Origin: Ilyobacter_A sp963675185 | GTDB lineage: Bacteria > Fusobacteriota > Fusobacteriia > Fusobacteriales > Fusobacteriaceae | Reading direction: 5' to 3' | Length of the DNA stretch: 64,000 nucleotides | NCBI GenBank assembly: GCA_963675185.2 | Contig: CAXXOH010000003.1 | Coordinates: forward strand, 620,001 to 684,000 | Program-made: the position numbers and the translations under genes | Shown here: one piece after another, positions 1 through 8,253 of the stretch | How positions within the stretch are numbered: position 1 is the stretch's first letter | Layout of the letters: the number at the start of each line of letters is the position of its first letter | Notes under the pieces: model-generated | Databases searched by the model: none | What the model saw: the letters and a program-made list of their open reading frames with translations, nothing else | What the model was told of the DNA's origin: nothing

Positions 1-992
1 AAACCTACTTCTATAGACGATAAAATTGTGTTGCCATACCTTAACTCTTCCTTTATCCTCTCAAATATTATTACATTGGCGTCTACTGCCATACCAAGTG
101 ATAGTATTAGTCCTGCTATACCCGGAAGTGTCAGTGTGGCATCTAAAAAGTTTAGCGTTCCAAAAGCTATTAGTCCAAAACTTAATAATGCTAGGTCTGC
201 AACCAAGCCTGGAATTCTATACCATATAAGCATAAATGCTGTTATCAGCATAACGGCAATTACTGCAGCTTTTTTACTTTTGTTTATAGATACGTCTCCC
301 AATGAAGCCCCTACAGAACGCGTTTCAAGTATTTCTGCCTTTACAGGTAAAGCCCCTGCATTAAGCAATGTAGCCATAGCCTTGGCATCTTCTACTGTAT
401 AATTTCCAGTTATTACTCCAGATCCACCAGGAATTTCAGTATTTATAACCGGCGCCGTCTGAACTTCTCCATCAAGAGTTATTGCCAGCTTTTTCCCTAT
501 ATTCTCTCTGGTTATCTTTGCAAATACCTCTGCTCCATCTGTGTTCAATTCAAAAGCTATCTGAGGTCTTCCTAAATTATCATAACTTACATCTGCTTTT
601 ACAAGATCTTTTCCTGTCAAAAGAGTTTCTCCTAAGCTCCCGTCATTGTTCACCAGCTTAAATTCCAAAAGAGCTGTTTTACCGATTAATTTTATGGCTT
701 CCTCAGTATCTTCTACACCAGGCAATTCGATTATAACCCTTTTCTCCCCTGATCTTTGTACGACCGATTCCGCAACTCCAAGTCCATTTATTCTTCTGTC
801 AAGAACCTCTGTAAGCCTATCCATGGCCTCGTTGTCTATCTCTTTACCATCTTCAGACTGCGCCTCAAGAACCACGTAAACTCCACCTTTTAGGTCAAGT
901 CCTAATTTTGTTGGCTTTACAAAACTCAGCCACGCGGCACCGCACAAGATAATAAAAATTAGCACAAGCTTGATAACTAGCGATTTTCTCAT
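1..992 (-). CDS. secD: Protein translocase subunit SecD (3' part outside the window)
   Basis: The gene starts with ATG at 992 behind GGGAGGACATC and runs off the left edge, so about 330 N-terminal residues are visible. Visible features are an N-terminal membrane segment (residues about 7-27), the GLDLKGG motif of the first periplasmic domain at 31-37, an RR-x-NG-LGV stretch of the P1 region, and near the edge the membrane motif GMAVDANVIIFERI typical of SecD. SecD works with SecF and SecYEG and uses the proton or sodium gradient to help pull preproteins across the inner membrane. It lies 33 bp downstream of yqgF in the same direction. Whether SecF follows or is fused cannot be seen. Family assignment is secure. 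Confidence 0.96.
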   Translation of the reverse strand, partial: MRKSLVIKLVLIFIILCGAAWLSFVKPTKLGLDLKGGVYVVLEAQSEDGKEIDNEAMDRLTEVLDRRINGLGVAESVVQRSGEKRVIIELPGVEDTEEAIKLIGKTALLEFKLVNNDGSLGETLLTGKDLVKADVSYDNLGRPQIAFELNTDGAEVFAKITRENIGKKLAITLDGEVQTAPVINTEIPGGSGVITGNYTVEDAKAMATLLNAGALPVKAEILETRSVGASLGDVSINKSKKAAVIAVMLITAFMLIWYRIPGLVADLALLSFGLIAFGTLNFLDATLTLPGIAGLILSLGMAVDANVIIFERIKEELRYGNTILSSIEVG

Positions 993-1025
993 GATGTCCT
1001 CCCTCGTAGAGTTAAAAAACTCTTT

Positions 1026-1448
1026 TTATTTTCTGCTGTTCATATCAAGGTATGTTTGCAAAATAATTGTCGCAGCTACCTTGTCTACAACTTTTCTTTT
1101 TTGTTTTGCATCTTTTTTAGTCATTTCATTTAACATCCTGTCTGCAGAAACAGTTGAAAATCTTTCATCCACCTCAATTATATCGAGGTCTTTTATCACC
1201 TTTTTTAGCTTATCGATAAACTCCCTGACTTTTTCAGCCTGCCTTTTTTCAGAACCATCAAGGCTTTTTGGGATCCCTACCACTATATTTTTGGTATTTT
1301 CACTCTCGCAAATTTCTTTTATACGCTTTACGGCCTTTGTTTTTCTCCTGTCGATAACCTCGAGAGGCGATGCGAACATCCCGAGTACATCAGATTTCGC
1401 TACCCCTATGCGCACATCTCCTATATCAAGTGCCAAGTATTTCTTCAT
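1026..1448 (-). CDS. ruvX: YqgF/RuvX-type Holliday junction resolvase-like protein
   Basis: A 140-aa protein, the usual size for this family (about 138). It begins with the RNase H-fold motif ALDIGDVRIGVA, whose Asp at residue 8 is the expected first metal ligand. A VVGIPKSLDG strand and an FSTVSADRML segment follow, as in the family. YqgF proteins are linked in other bacteria to 16S rRNA 5'-end processing and to Holliday-junction resolution. The start at 1448 has a GGGAGA ribosome site. It lies 51 bp after alaS, a pairing common in Gram-positive genomes, and is probably cotranscribed with alaS and secD. Confidence 0.93.
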   Translation of the reverse strand: MKKYLALDIGDVRIGVAKSDVLGMFASPLEVIDRRKTKAVKRIKEICESENTKNIVVGIPKSLDGSEKRQAEKVREFIDKLKKVIKDLDIIEVDERFSTVSADRMLNEMTKKDAKQKRKVVDKVAATIILQTYLDMNSRK

Positions 1449-1499
1449 AAAACTTTCTCCCGTATAAAAAGCAAGAAGTGAGCATAACTCACCCTTACT

Positions 1500-4106
1500 T
1501 TATAATTTATCATTCAACAATTTCTTACCAAACTCTACTGCCTCGAGAACTTTAAATCCGTCTTTTCCTCCAGCTTGGGCAAAGTCCGGTCTTCCCCCAC
1601 CATTTCCTCCGGCTATATTGGAAATCTCCTTTACTAAGTCCCCTGCTCTTACCTTTCCTATAAGGTCTTTGGTGACCCCTACCGAAAACACAGCCTTGCC
1701 GTTGTCGGTACCAAGTATTACCACGCAAGATCCAAGTTTATCCTTGGCTTTGTCGACTATCTCCCTAAGTGATCCAGCCTCTTTATCTTTAAATGATTTT
1801 ACTAGTACTTTTACGCCGTTTATCTCCTCTACGTCATCAAACAGCTGGTTGGCCTCATAAGTAGCCAACTTAGACTTGTATTTATCTAGTTCTTTCTGTG
1901 TCTCTTTTAGTTCCTCCATGAGCTTCGCAGCTTTTTCTTCAATGTGTCCAGTGTCTGTTTTAAGTGCATCGGCAACATTTATCATAACTTTTTCCATCTC
2001 GTTTACCACTTTAAAACTCATGTAACCAGTGGTTGCCTCTATCCTTCTAGTCCCAGCAGCTATACCGGTTTCAGTTAGTATATTAAAAAGTCCGATTTCT
2101 CCTGTTCTATCCACATGAGTCCCGCCGCAAAGTTCCATAGAAAACCCGGGTACATCCACGACCCTCACAAGGTCTCCATACTTGTCCCCGAAAAGCGCCG
2201 TTGCACCTTTTTCTTTTGCTTCTTCTATATCCATTAGTTTTACATCTACTTCAAGGTTTTCAAATACAACCTTGTTCACTATTTCTTCAACCTTTTCAAT
2301 TTGTTCCCTTGTTACCGCCTCATAATGGGTAAAGTCAAACCTCAATCTATCTTCGTCAACAAGTGACCCTGCCTGTTGAACGTGGGCACCCACCACTTCT
2401 TTTAAAGCTTTTTGTAGAAGATGTGTTGCAGTATGATTTCTCTTGATCTGATTCCTTCTTGCTTTATCCACAGCTAGGTGCAGCTTTACACCTTTTTTTA
2501 GATTTTCTGCTCCCTCTTCTATTTCAACAGTATGCATGTATATCTCTTTTTGCTTTTGCACATCAATTACCATTCCCTTTATGCCTTCCCCGGATATAGT
2601 TCCGTGGTCTGCAGCCTGTCCTCCAGACTCCGCATAAAAAGGTGTTCTGTCAAATATAACAAGGTATTTTCCGTTAGGAAGTTCTTTTGAATGGTATACT
2701 ACTCCTTCCGTCTCGAAGTTTTCATAACCGTCGAATATGCTCTTGCCATATTTGTCATAAAACTCTTCTATGAACTTATCTTGTCCTTTTTCTTTAACTA
2801 TCTCTCTTGCGCTCCTAGCCCTCTCTTTTTGCTCCTCCATTTTTTCTTTGAACTCGTCAAAGCTTATTTTTATAGAGTGCTCATTACAGATCTCTTCTGT
2901 AAGCTCATAAGGGAACCCGTATGTGTCGTAAAGTTTGAATACTGTTTCGGCATCCAGTTTATCGATACCTTCCGACTTTAGCTTGTCTAAATCGTCGTTT
3001 ACCATCTGTATACCTTGGTCTAAGGTGTGGGAGAATTTCTCCTCCTCTATTTTTATAACTTTCTTTATGTGTTCTTTATTTCCTATAATGTCAGGGTAAG
3101 CTCCACCCATTATATCTACTACAACATCAACCAGTTTGTAAAGGAAAATTTCTTGTTTTCCTAGAAGTCTTCCGTGTCTTGCAGCCCTTCTAAGTATCCT
3201 TCTTAGGACATATCCTCTCCCTTCATTTGACGGAAGTACGCCGTCGTTTACAAGGAAAGTTATCGCCCTGGTGTGGTCTGTTATAACTTTTAGGGAAAAA
3301 TCCTTGTTCCCGCTTTCTTTGTACGCCACTCCGCACTCTTTAGCTGCAGCTTCAAGGATTGAGAATAAAAGGTCTGACTCGAAGTTGTTTTCTTTCCCCT
3401 GAACTATAGCCGCTATTCTTTCAAGTCCTGCTCCAGTATCTATATTTTTCTTAGGAAGAGGTGCTAGTGACCCGTCTTCCAGCCTGTTCCACTCTGTGAA
3501 CACTAGGTTCCATATCTCTAAGTACCTATCGCTGTCGCATTCACAGCCGAGCTTACAATCAGGCCCGCACCCGAAATGCTCCCCTTGGTCATAATGTATT
3601 TCAGAACAAGGTCCGCATGATCCTGTAGGACCTGCTGCCCACCAGTTGTCGTCTTCCCCTAGCCTTACTACCCTATCCTTTGGAACGCCTATTTTTTCAA
3701 TCCAAATTTTTTCACTCTCGTCATCATCGTTGTAAACTGATATCCAAAGCTTGCTTTTATCTAGTTTTAGAACCTCAGTCACGAATTCCCATGACCACTC
3801 GATAGACTCCTCTTTAAAGTAGTCTCCAAAAGAAAAGTTTCCAAGCATCTCGAAAAAAGTATGGTGTCTTGCTGTTTTCCCCACGTTTTCAAGGTCATTT
3901 GTCCTGATGCACTTTTGATATGTTGTCACCCTTTTATTAGGAGCTTCTTTTTGCCCCAAAAAAAACGGTTTAAACGGAACCATTCCTGCTACCGTTAAAA
4001 GCAGGGTAGGGTCGTCCGGTATAAGTGATGCACTTTCATAGTGCTTATGATCTTTTTCTTTAAAAAATTCTATAAACTTGCTTCTTATTTCGTTTCCTGA
4101 AAGCAT
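1500..4106 (-). CDS. alaS: Alanyl-tRNA synthetase
   Basis: 868 aa, close to the usual 870-880. The N-terminal class II catalytic core is followed by the editing domain with HTATHLL and the Cys-containing ELCGGTHV zinc/editing motifs, then a coiled-coil stretch and the C-Ala domain ending in the glycine-rich GGNGGGRPDFAQAGG. It charges tRNA-Ala and hydrolyses mischarged Ser/Gly-tRNA-Ala. A four-Cys insertion (CGPDCKLGCEC) lies near residue 180. The start at 4106 has AAGGAG at ideal spacing, and a consensus promoter sits immediately upstream, so the gene begins a unit with yqgF and secD. Confidence 0.98.
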   Translation of the reverse strand: MLSGNEIRSKFIEFFKEKDHKHYESASLIPDDPTLLLTVAGMVPFKPFFLGQKEAPNKRVTTYQKCIRTNDLENVGKTARHHTFFEMLGNFSFGDYFKEESIEWSWEFVTEVLKLDKSKLWISVYNDDDESEKIWIEKIGVPKDRVVRLGEDDNWWAAGPTGSCGPCSEIHYDQGEHFGCGPDCKLGCECDSDRYLEIWNLVFTEWNRLEDGSLAPLPKKNIDTGAGLERIAAIVQGKENNFESDLLFSILEAAAKECGVAYKESGNKDFSLKVITDHTRAITFLVNDGVLPSNEGRGYVLRRILRRAARHGRLLGKQEIFLYKLVDVVVDIMGGAYPDIIGNKEHIKKVIKIEEEKFSHTLDQGIQMVNDDLDKLKSEGIDKLDAETVFKLYDTYGFPYELTEEICNEHSIKISFDEFKEKMEEQKERARSAREIVKEKGQDKFIEEFYDKYGKSIFDGYENFETEGVVYHSKELPNGKYLVIFDRTPFYAESGGQAADHGTISGEGIKGMVIDVQKQKEIYMHTVEIEEGAENLKKGVKLHLAVDKARRNQIKRNHTATHLLQKALKEVVGAHVQQAGSLVDEDRLRFDFTHYEAVTREQIEKVEEIVNKVVFENLEVDVKLMDIEEAKEKGATALFGDKYGDLVRVVDVPGFSMELCGGTHVDRTGEIGLFNILTETGIAAGTRRIEATTGYMSFKVVNEMEKVMINVADALKTDTGHIEEKAAKLMEELKETQKELDKYKSKLATYEANQLFDDVEEINGVKVLVKSFKDKEAGSLREIVDKAKDKLGSCVVILGTDNGKAVFSVGVTKDLIGKVRAGDLVKEISNIAGGNGGGRPDFAQAGGKDGFKVLEAVEFGKKLLNDKL

Positions 4107-4142
4107 TTTGTTCTCCTTCCTTAACGCCTATTTTCCAAAGAT

Positions 4143-4171
4143 ATAATATAAGATTTAAAATTAATTGTCAA
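4143..4171 (-). promoter_or_regulatory. Sigma-70-type promoter of alaS
   Basis: On the minus strand TTGACA (4171-4166) is separated by exactly 17 bp from TATTAT (4148-4143), with the alaS start codon about 36 nt further on. It lies between lptB and alaS, so alaS does not depend on the upstream LPS-export run. Confidence 0.8.
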
Positions 4172-4209
4172 ATTAATTTATTTGATGGCAAAACAAGAGA
4201 ACAAGGAAA

Positions 4210-4935
4210 TCAATCCAATTTGAACCCCTGACCTAGGTATACTCTTCTTGCTGTATCATCATTTGAAATCTCTTCAGGGGTACCGCTTATCAGCACCTTT
4301 CCTTCGGCCATTATATAGGCCCTTTCTGTTATACTCAGGGTTTCCCTTACACTGTGGTCAGTAATCAGTATCCCCAACCCCTTTTCTTTGAGGTATCTCA
4401 CTATATTCTGTATATCCTCCACTGCTATGGGGTCCACCCCTGCAAAAGGTTCATCCAAAAGTATGAAATCGGGATCGTTTGCTATTGTCCTTGCTATTTC
4501 GACCCTTCTCCTCTCCCCGCCAGATAGGGAGTATCCCAGAGATTTTGAGACGTGGGTGAGCTTAAACTCATCCAGCAGATTCTCCATCCTCTCAATCCTG
4601 TCTTTCTTTTCTATATTCCTCATCTCCAGTATGGAGAGTATGTTTTCCTCAACGGTAAGATTTCTAAAAACAGACGGTTCTTGAGCCAGATACCCTATGC
4701 CAAGTCTTGCCCTCTTATACATCGGGTACCCAGTTATGTCCACCTCATTCAAGAATACACTACCTGTTTCCGGCTTGACTATTCCAGTTATCATATAAAA
4801 GGTGGTTGTTTTCCCGGCACCGTTTGGACCGAGAAGCCCCACTATCTCGCCCTTATTTATCTCAAGGCTCACTCCGTTTACAACTCTTCTTTTCTTATAC
4901 GACTTGCACAGGTCCTGGGCTATAATTGATTTCAT
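4210..4935 (-). CDS. lptB: LPS export ABC transporter ATPase LptB
   Basis: 241 aa. Walker A GPNGAGKT is at residues 36-43, the signature motif is YSLSGGERRR, and Walker B is FILLDEPFAGVDP, followed by the ITDHSVRETL switch histidine. The DHSVRETL and FAGVDP wording is typical of LptB rather than of amino-acid importers. LptB powers LptFG in extracting lipopolysaccharide from the inner membrane. It lies 21 bp downstream of a giant LptC/LptA-like gene, which supports the assignment. LptF and LptG are not in this window. Confidence 0.95.
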   Translation of the reverse strand: MKSIIAQDLCKSYKKRRVVNGVSLEINKGEIVGLLGPNGAGKTTTFYMITGIVKPETGSVFLNEVDITGYPMYKRARLGIGYLAQEPSVFRNLTVEENILSILEMRNIEKKDRIERMENLLDEFKLTHVSKSLGYSLSGGERRRVEIARTIANDPDFILLDEPFAGVDPIAVEDIQNIVRYLKEKGLGILITDHSVRETLSITERAYIMAEGKVLISGTPEEISNDDTARRVYLGQGFKLD

Positions 4936-4956
4936 AAGTTTAGCTCCTTTATAGTT

Positions 4957-7900
4957 TTATTCGGCAACAAATCTGAGTTCTCTGTTTTTTATAACTGCAG
5001 AAAAGATCTTCTGAGAACGTTTGTCCTCCAACCTGAATAAAGCTTTTAATACAGGCCCGTTTTTCGGTTTCCCGACTATCTTCCCGTTAGAATCTATAAA
5101 TCCGCCTAATGATTGCCACTCTAACTTAATATCGGAAATATTTTTAGGTAATTCTACCGCTACTGCTCCTTCAGGGTAGACTCCCAGTTCAAACTTGGAA
5201 AGCTCTCTGCTTAAGTATTTTTCTTTTACTTCCTTCTCAACCTTTACATAGTAATCTTTTTTCCTGCTTACGCCATCCATAGTGAAGGTTCCGGTTAATT
5301 TTACCAGTGAATCCCCAGCAAGGTATCCAGGGTGGTTCACTTTACCGTTTTTCCCGATAGTTTTCACATCACTGGAATCCCAATCTATCAAGACTTCTCC
5401 ATGAGAAACCGGGAGATCCAGCTTGGACACAGAGTTTCTAACTAGGCTTTGAATCCCTACCTTGTCCATAGCAGTTTGTATATTTTTCAGAACACTCTGC
5501 CTCTTTTTTTCCTCTTTTTTTCTGTCGCTTTCTACTTCGCTTAAATGTTCTACAAAAACGTTCCCCTTGCCTTTTACCTGTTCTTTTCGCATATCGTAGT
5601 AACCCTCGTCGGACCACATTGTAGTTCCACCCTTCTGTAATACCACATTCCCTATGAACTCACTTCTCCTGTTAACATCGTCGTACTTGGCGTAGTCCGA
5701 GCTTACACGCACTTCCCCCGAATCCTTCAAAATGCTTTTCATACTAACATTACCTTCAGCTACTGCGACTTTTGTGTTTGAGTTAAATCTGAGCTTATCA
5801 GAAGAAATTTCACTGCCGTCCGATTTCTGAAGCTTAGAGTTTCCGTTTGATACCGCTTCCCTAGAAAAGTGGTCCAACTCAAGTTTTTGGGTAAAGATAC
5901 GGTAATCTCCATAGTTTAGGTCAGCGTTGTTTCTAAGCTCACTTTTGTATACGGAGTAACTCCCGCCATCTTTTCTCAATAACAGCTTAAGCAAATCGCC
6001 TTTGAAATAAAGTTTTTCTTCGCCTGCACTGAACTTTATATCTTTGTCTCCCTTTGCCACAAGTACTCCGCTTACCTTTCCACTAACTTCCATCACGTTG
6101 TTTTTAAAATCCGCAAAGTACCCGTCTCCAGAGACACTCTCCCCAGAGCTATCTCGAAAAGTAACGTCTCCTCCCTCTGCCGTGTCTGCGTCCATATCCA
6201 CTTGGGCCCATTTGGAATCCAAATTTATGCCACCATATTTAATACTCACGTCTTTTTCAGATACCGCATAAGAAGTAGGGATGTAGTAAGTTATCCCCTG
6301 TGACATCGCTTCCATCTCAGCATCCTTTACCGTAACATCCCCTGAAAGCCTTAGGACTTTTTCCTCTGAACTGTAATGTCCATTTTTCCCTTTTAGTTCC
6401 CTCCCCTGTGAAACTGCATAGAAGCTTCTCCCGGTAAAGCTCTTTTTCTGCAGGTCGTAATACCCTTCGTACATCCTGCCTTTTATACCACTTCCAGAAA
6501 ACTCTATTTCTCCGGGAAGGTATATGAGCTCTTTTGTTTTATCATAGTCAGCCTTTTTAGAGGATATTGTGTAGCCATCTATCTTCATCTCTACGTTTCC
6601 AGTTAATTTAATAAAACTATCTTTCTTGTATATCGCCTCTTCCGCCCTGAGTTCATGTCCTTTATCCAAATCTTTTGCAAATATATTTCCATTAAAATTA
6701 GCTTCATCAGTGTCCAGGTCGTACTCTGCACTTCTGCTATCAATGGAGTATTCAGAGTTTAGCACTTTCGCATTTTTTGTGACTTCAGCTTTTTTAATCC
6801 TGTCTGAATAATAGCCGCTATCACCTGATATCTCAAGCTTCTTTTTTGGCTGTATTATTTTAAAATAGCTGTCAAAACTTATTTTTTCTGAGGCCTCATC
6901 CACAACTGCACTTTTAGAGCTTATTATATAATCTCCGTATGTGGCAGATACCTTCCCTTTGAAAGTGTGCTTTAACTGCGAAAAGTCAACATTGGTTTCA
7001 GTAGCCGTTAAACGGTTTTTCCCGTCTTCTACCCTCGCATTTTTCAGCACCCCTTTCTTGGTATCTGTGTTGTACAGTATGCTGTCACCGGTACTAGTGT
7101 ATTTTTCACCTCTATAGGTGTAGCCATTGGCAGCAGACAGCTCTTTTGTCTTCAGGTTGTAGTTAAAATTTTTGCTAGACAGCCTCTCCTTGGCGGACAC
7201 ATACTCCACTTTGCCCCTGCTGGGTGCTAAAAATACAGCTTCTCCCGTGGCTGTATTGTACTCTACAAGCTCTGCTATAAGCTTGTCTCCTTTTTGCCCA
7301 AACACAGATACATCATCGCTTATTTTCAGTATTTTTCTATCAGGATAATACACACCGCTGTTTGCAGAAAAGCTGTACCCCTCGCTCTTACCGATTATTT
7401 CTCCATAAAGGTCCATTTCTCTCTTGGAATTATTGTAATATATTTTTTTTAACCCTAAGTCTACTCCATCACCAGTAACCTTTAAGTTTTCTAGGACTTC
7501 AAAATCCCCGCTGTTTTCGTAGTAGACGAACTCTCTTCCACTCATTTTCATGCCATCGTAATCCGCCACAAGGTTGCCATGCCCCCTTGCAATTTTCTTC
7601 TTGCCGTCATACTCCAAGCTGTCAAATCTACCTGTTATCGGAGTGCCGCCATCTTTGGAAACAACTGAGAATTCTATCCCGCCGTCCATGTCGAGCATCT
7701 CGGTAGTGTCGCTGTAATGAGCTTTCTCCCCATTCAAGCTAAGGCTTTCTGTTCTTACAGTTATATTGCCAGATAGTACCATGTCGTCCATGCTCTTATC
7801 GCTTTCAAAGCGGTCTCCAAATATGGAGATTTTTTTCTCCTCGTTATACGCAGTTACCCCTTCTTCAGAATAGAGTTTTTCCATTTCTGCAAAATAGCTG

Positions 7901-8238
7901 GCACTCTTTGCGTTTATCTTCCAACCATTCTTGCCGACTCCATCTATGTTACCGGACAGCACCAGGTTTTTAAGTGCATCTATAAAAGCACTATCTGAAC
8001 TTATACTCATATTCTTAAAAATGGCCTTTGCATTCTTAAAAGATGTTTCTTTTTTCTCTATGTCATCTATTTGTGTTTCAGCCCTGAGTTTGTAGTCTTT
8101 TGACTTGTACACAACCCCCCTGGTTTCTATTATGTCTGTAAGGTCGAACTTCAGAGGGGATTCCTCTTTGAAGTAGTTAAAATATACAAACAAAACGAAT
8201 AGAAGGGCTGCCAATATATAAAGAATTTTTTTTAACAT
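4957..8238 (-). CDS. Giant LptC/LptA (OstA)-like LPS transport protein
   Basis: 1093 aa with a single N-terminal membrane anchor (residues about 4-20) and then a long run of short beta-rich repeats. Recurring patterns are G-x-D-x-x-x-Y and KxAxYD-type turns, as in the OstA/LptA/LptC jellyroll family. Ordinary LptC is about 190 aa and LptA about 180 aa, so this protein could hold several jellyroll units end to end. It lies directly before lptB, the place lptC-lptA occupy in other Gram-negatives. I infer an inner-membrane-anchored bridge that carries LPS through the periplasm toward the LptD-like barrel encoded at 15978. The C-terminal 150 residues look different (Ig-like) and I do not recognise them. 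The family is clear; the exact division into LptC and LptA parts is not. Confidence 0.82.
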   Translation of the reverse strand: MLKKILYILAALLFVLFVYFNYFKEESPLKFDLTDIIETRGVVYKSKDYKLRAETQIDDIEKKETSFKNAKAIFKNMSISSDSAFIDALKNLVLSGNIDGVGKNGWKINAKSASYFAEMEKLYSEEGVTAYNEEKKISIFGDRFESDKSMDDMVLSGNITVRTESLSLNGEKAHYSDTTEMLDMDGGIEFSVVSKDGGTPITGRFDSLEYDGKKKIARGHGNLVADYDGMKMSGREFVYYENSGDFEVLENLKVTGDGVDLGLKKIYYNNSKREMDLYGEIIGKSEGYSFSANSGVYYPDRKILKISDDVSVFGQKGDKLIAELVEYNTATGEAVFLAPSRGKVEYVSAKERLSSKNFNYNLKTKELSAANGYTYRGEKYTSTGDSILYNTDTKKGVLKNARVEDGKNRLTATETNVDFSQLKHTFKGKVSATYGDYIISSKSAVVDEASEKISFDSYFKIIQPKKKLEISGDSGYYSDRIKKAEVTKNAKVLNSEYSIDSRSAEYDLDTDEANFNGNIFAKDLDKGHELRAEEAIYKKDSFIKLTGNVEMKIDGYTISSKKADYDKTKELIYLPGEIEFSGSGIKGRMYEGYYDLQKKSFTGRSFYAVSQGRELKGKNGHYSSEEKVLRLSGDVTVKDAEMEAMSQGITYYIPTSYAVSEKDVSIKYGGINLDSKWAQVDMDADTAEGGDVTFRDSSGESVSGDGYFADFKNNVMEVSGKVSGVLVAKGDKDIKFSAGEEKLYFKGDLLKLLLRKDGGSYSVYKSELRNNADLNYGDYRIFTQKLELDHFSREAVSNGNSKLQKSDGSEISSDKLRFNSNTKVAVAEGNVSMKSILKDSGEVRVSSDYAKYDDVNRRSEFIGNVVLQKGGTTMWSDEGYYDMRKEQVKGKGNVFVEHLSEVESDRKKEEKKRQSVLKNIQTAMDKVGIQSLVRNSVSKLDLPVSHGEVLIDWDSSDVKTIGKNGKVNHPGYLAGDSLVKLTGTFTMDGVSRKKDYYVKVEKEVKEKYLSRELSKFELGVYPEGAVAVELPKNISDIKLEWQSLGGFIDSNGKIVGKPKNGPVLKALFRLEDKRSQKIFSAVIKNRELRFVAE

Positions 8239-8253
8239 TAATTCCTCCTGAGC

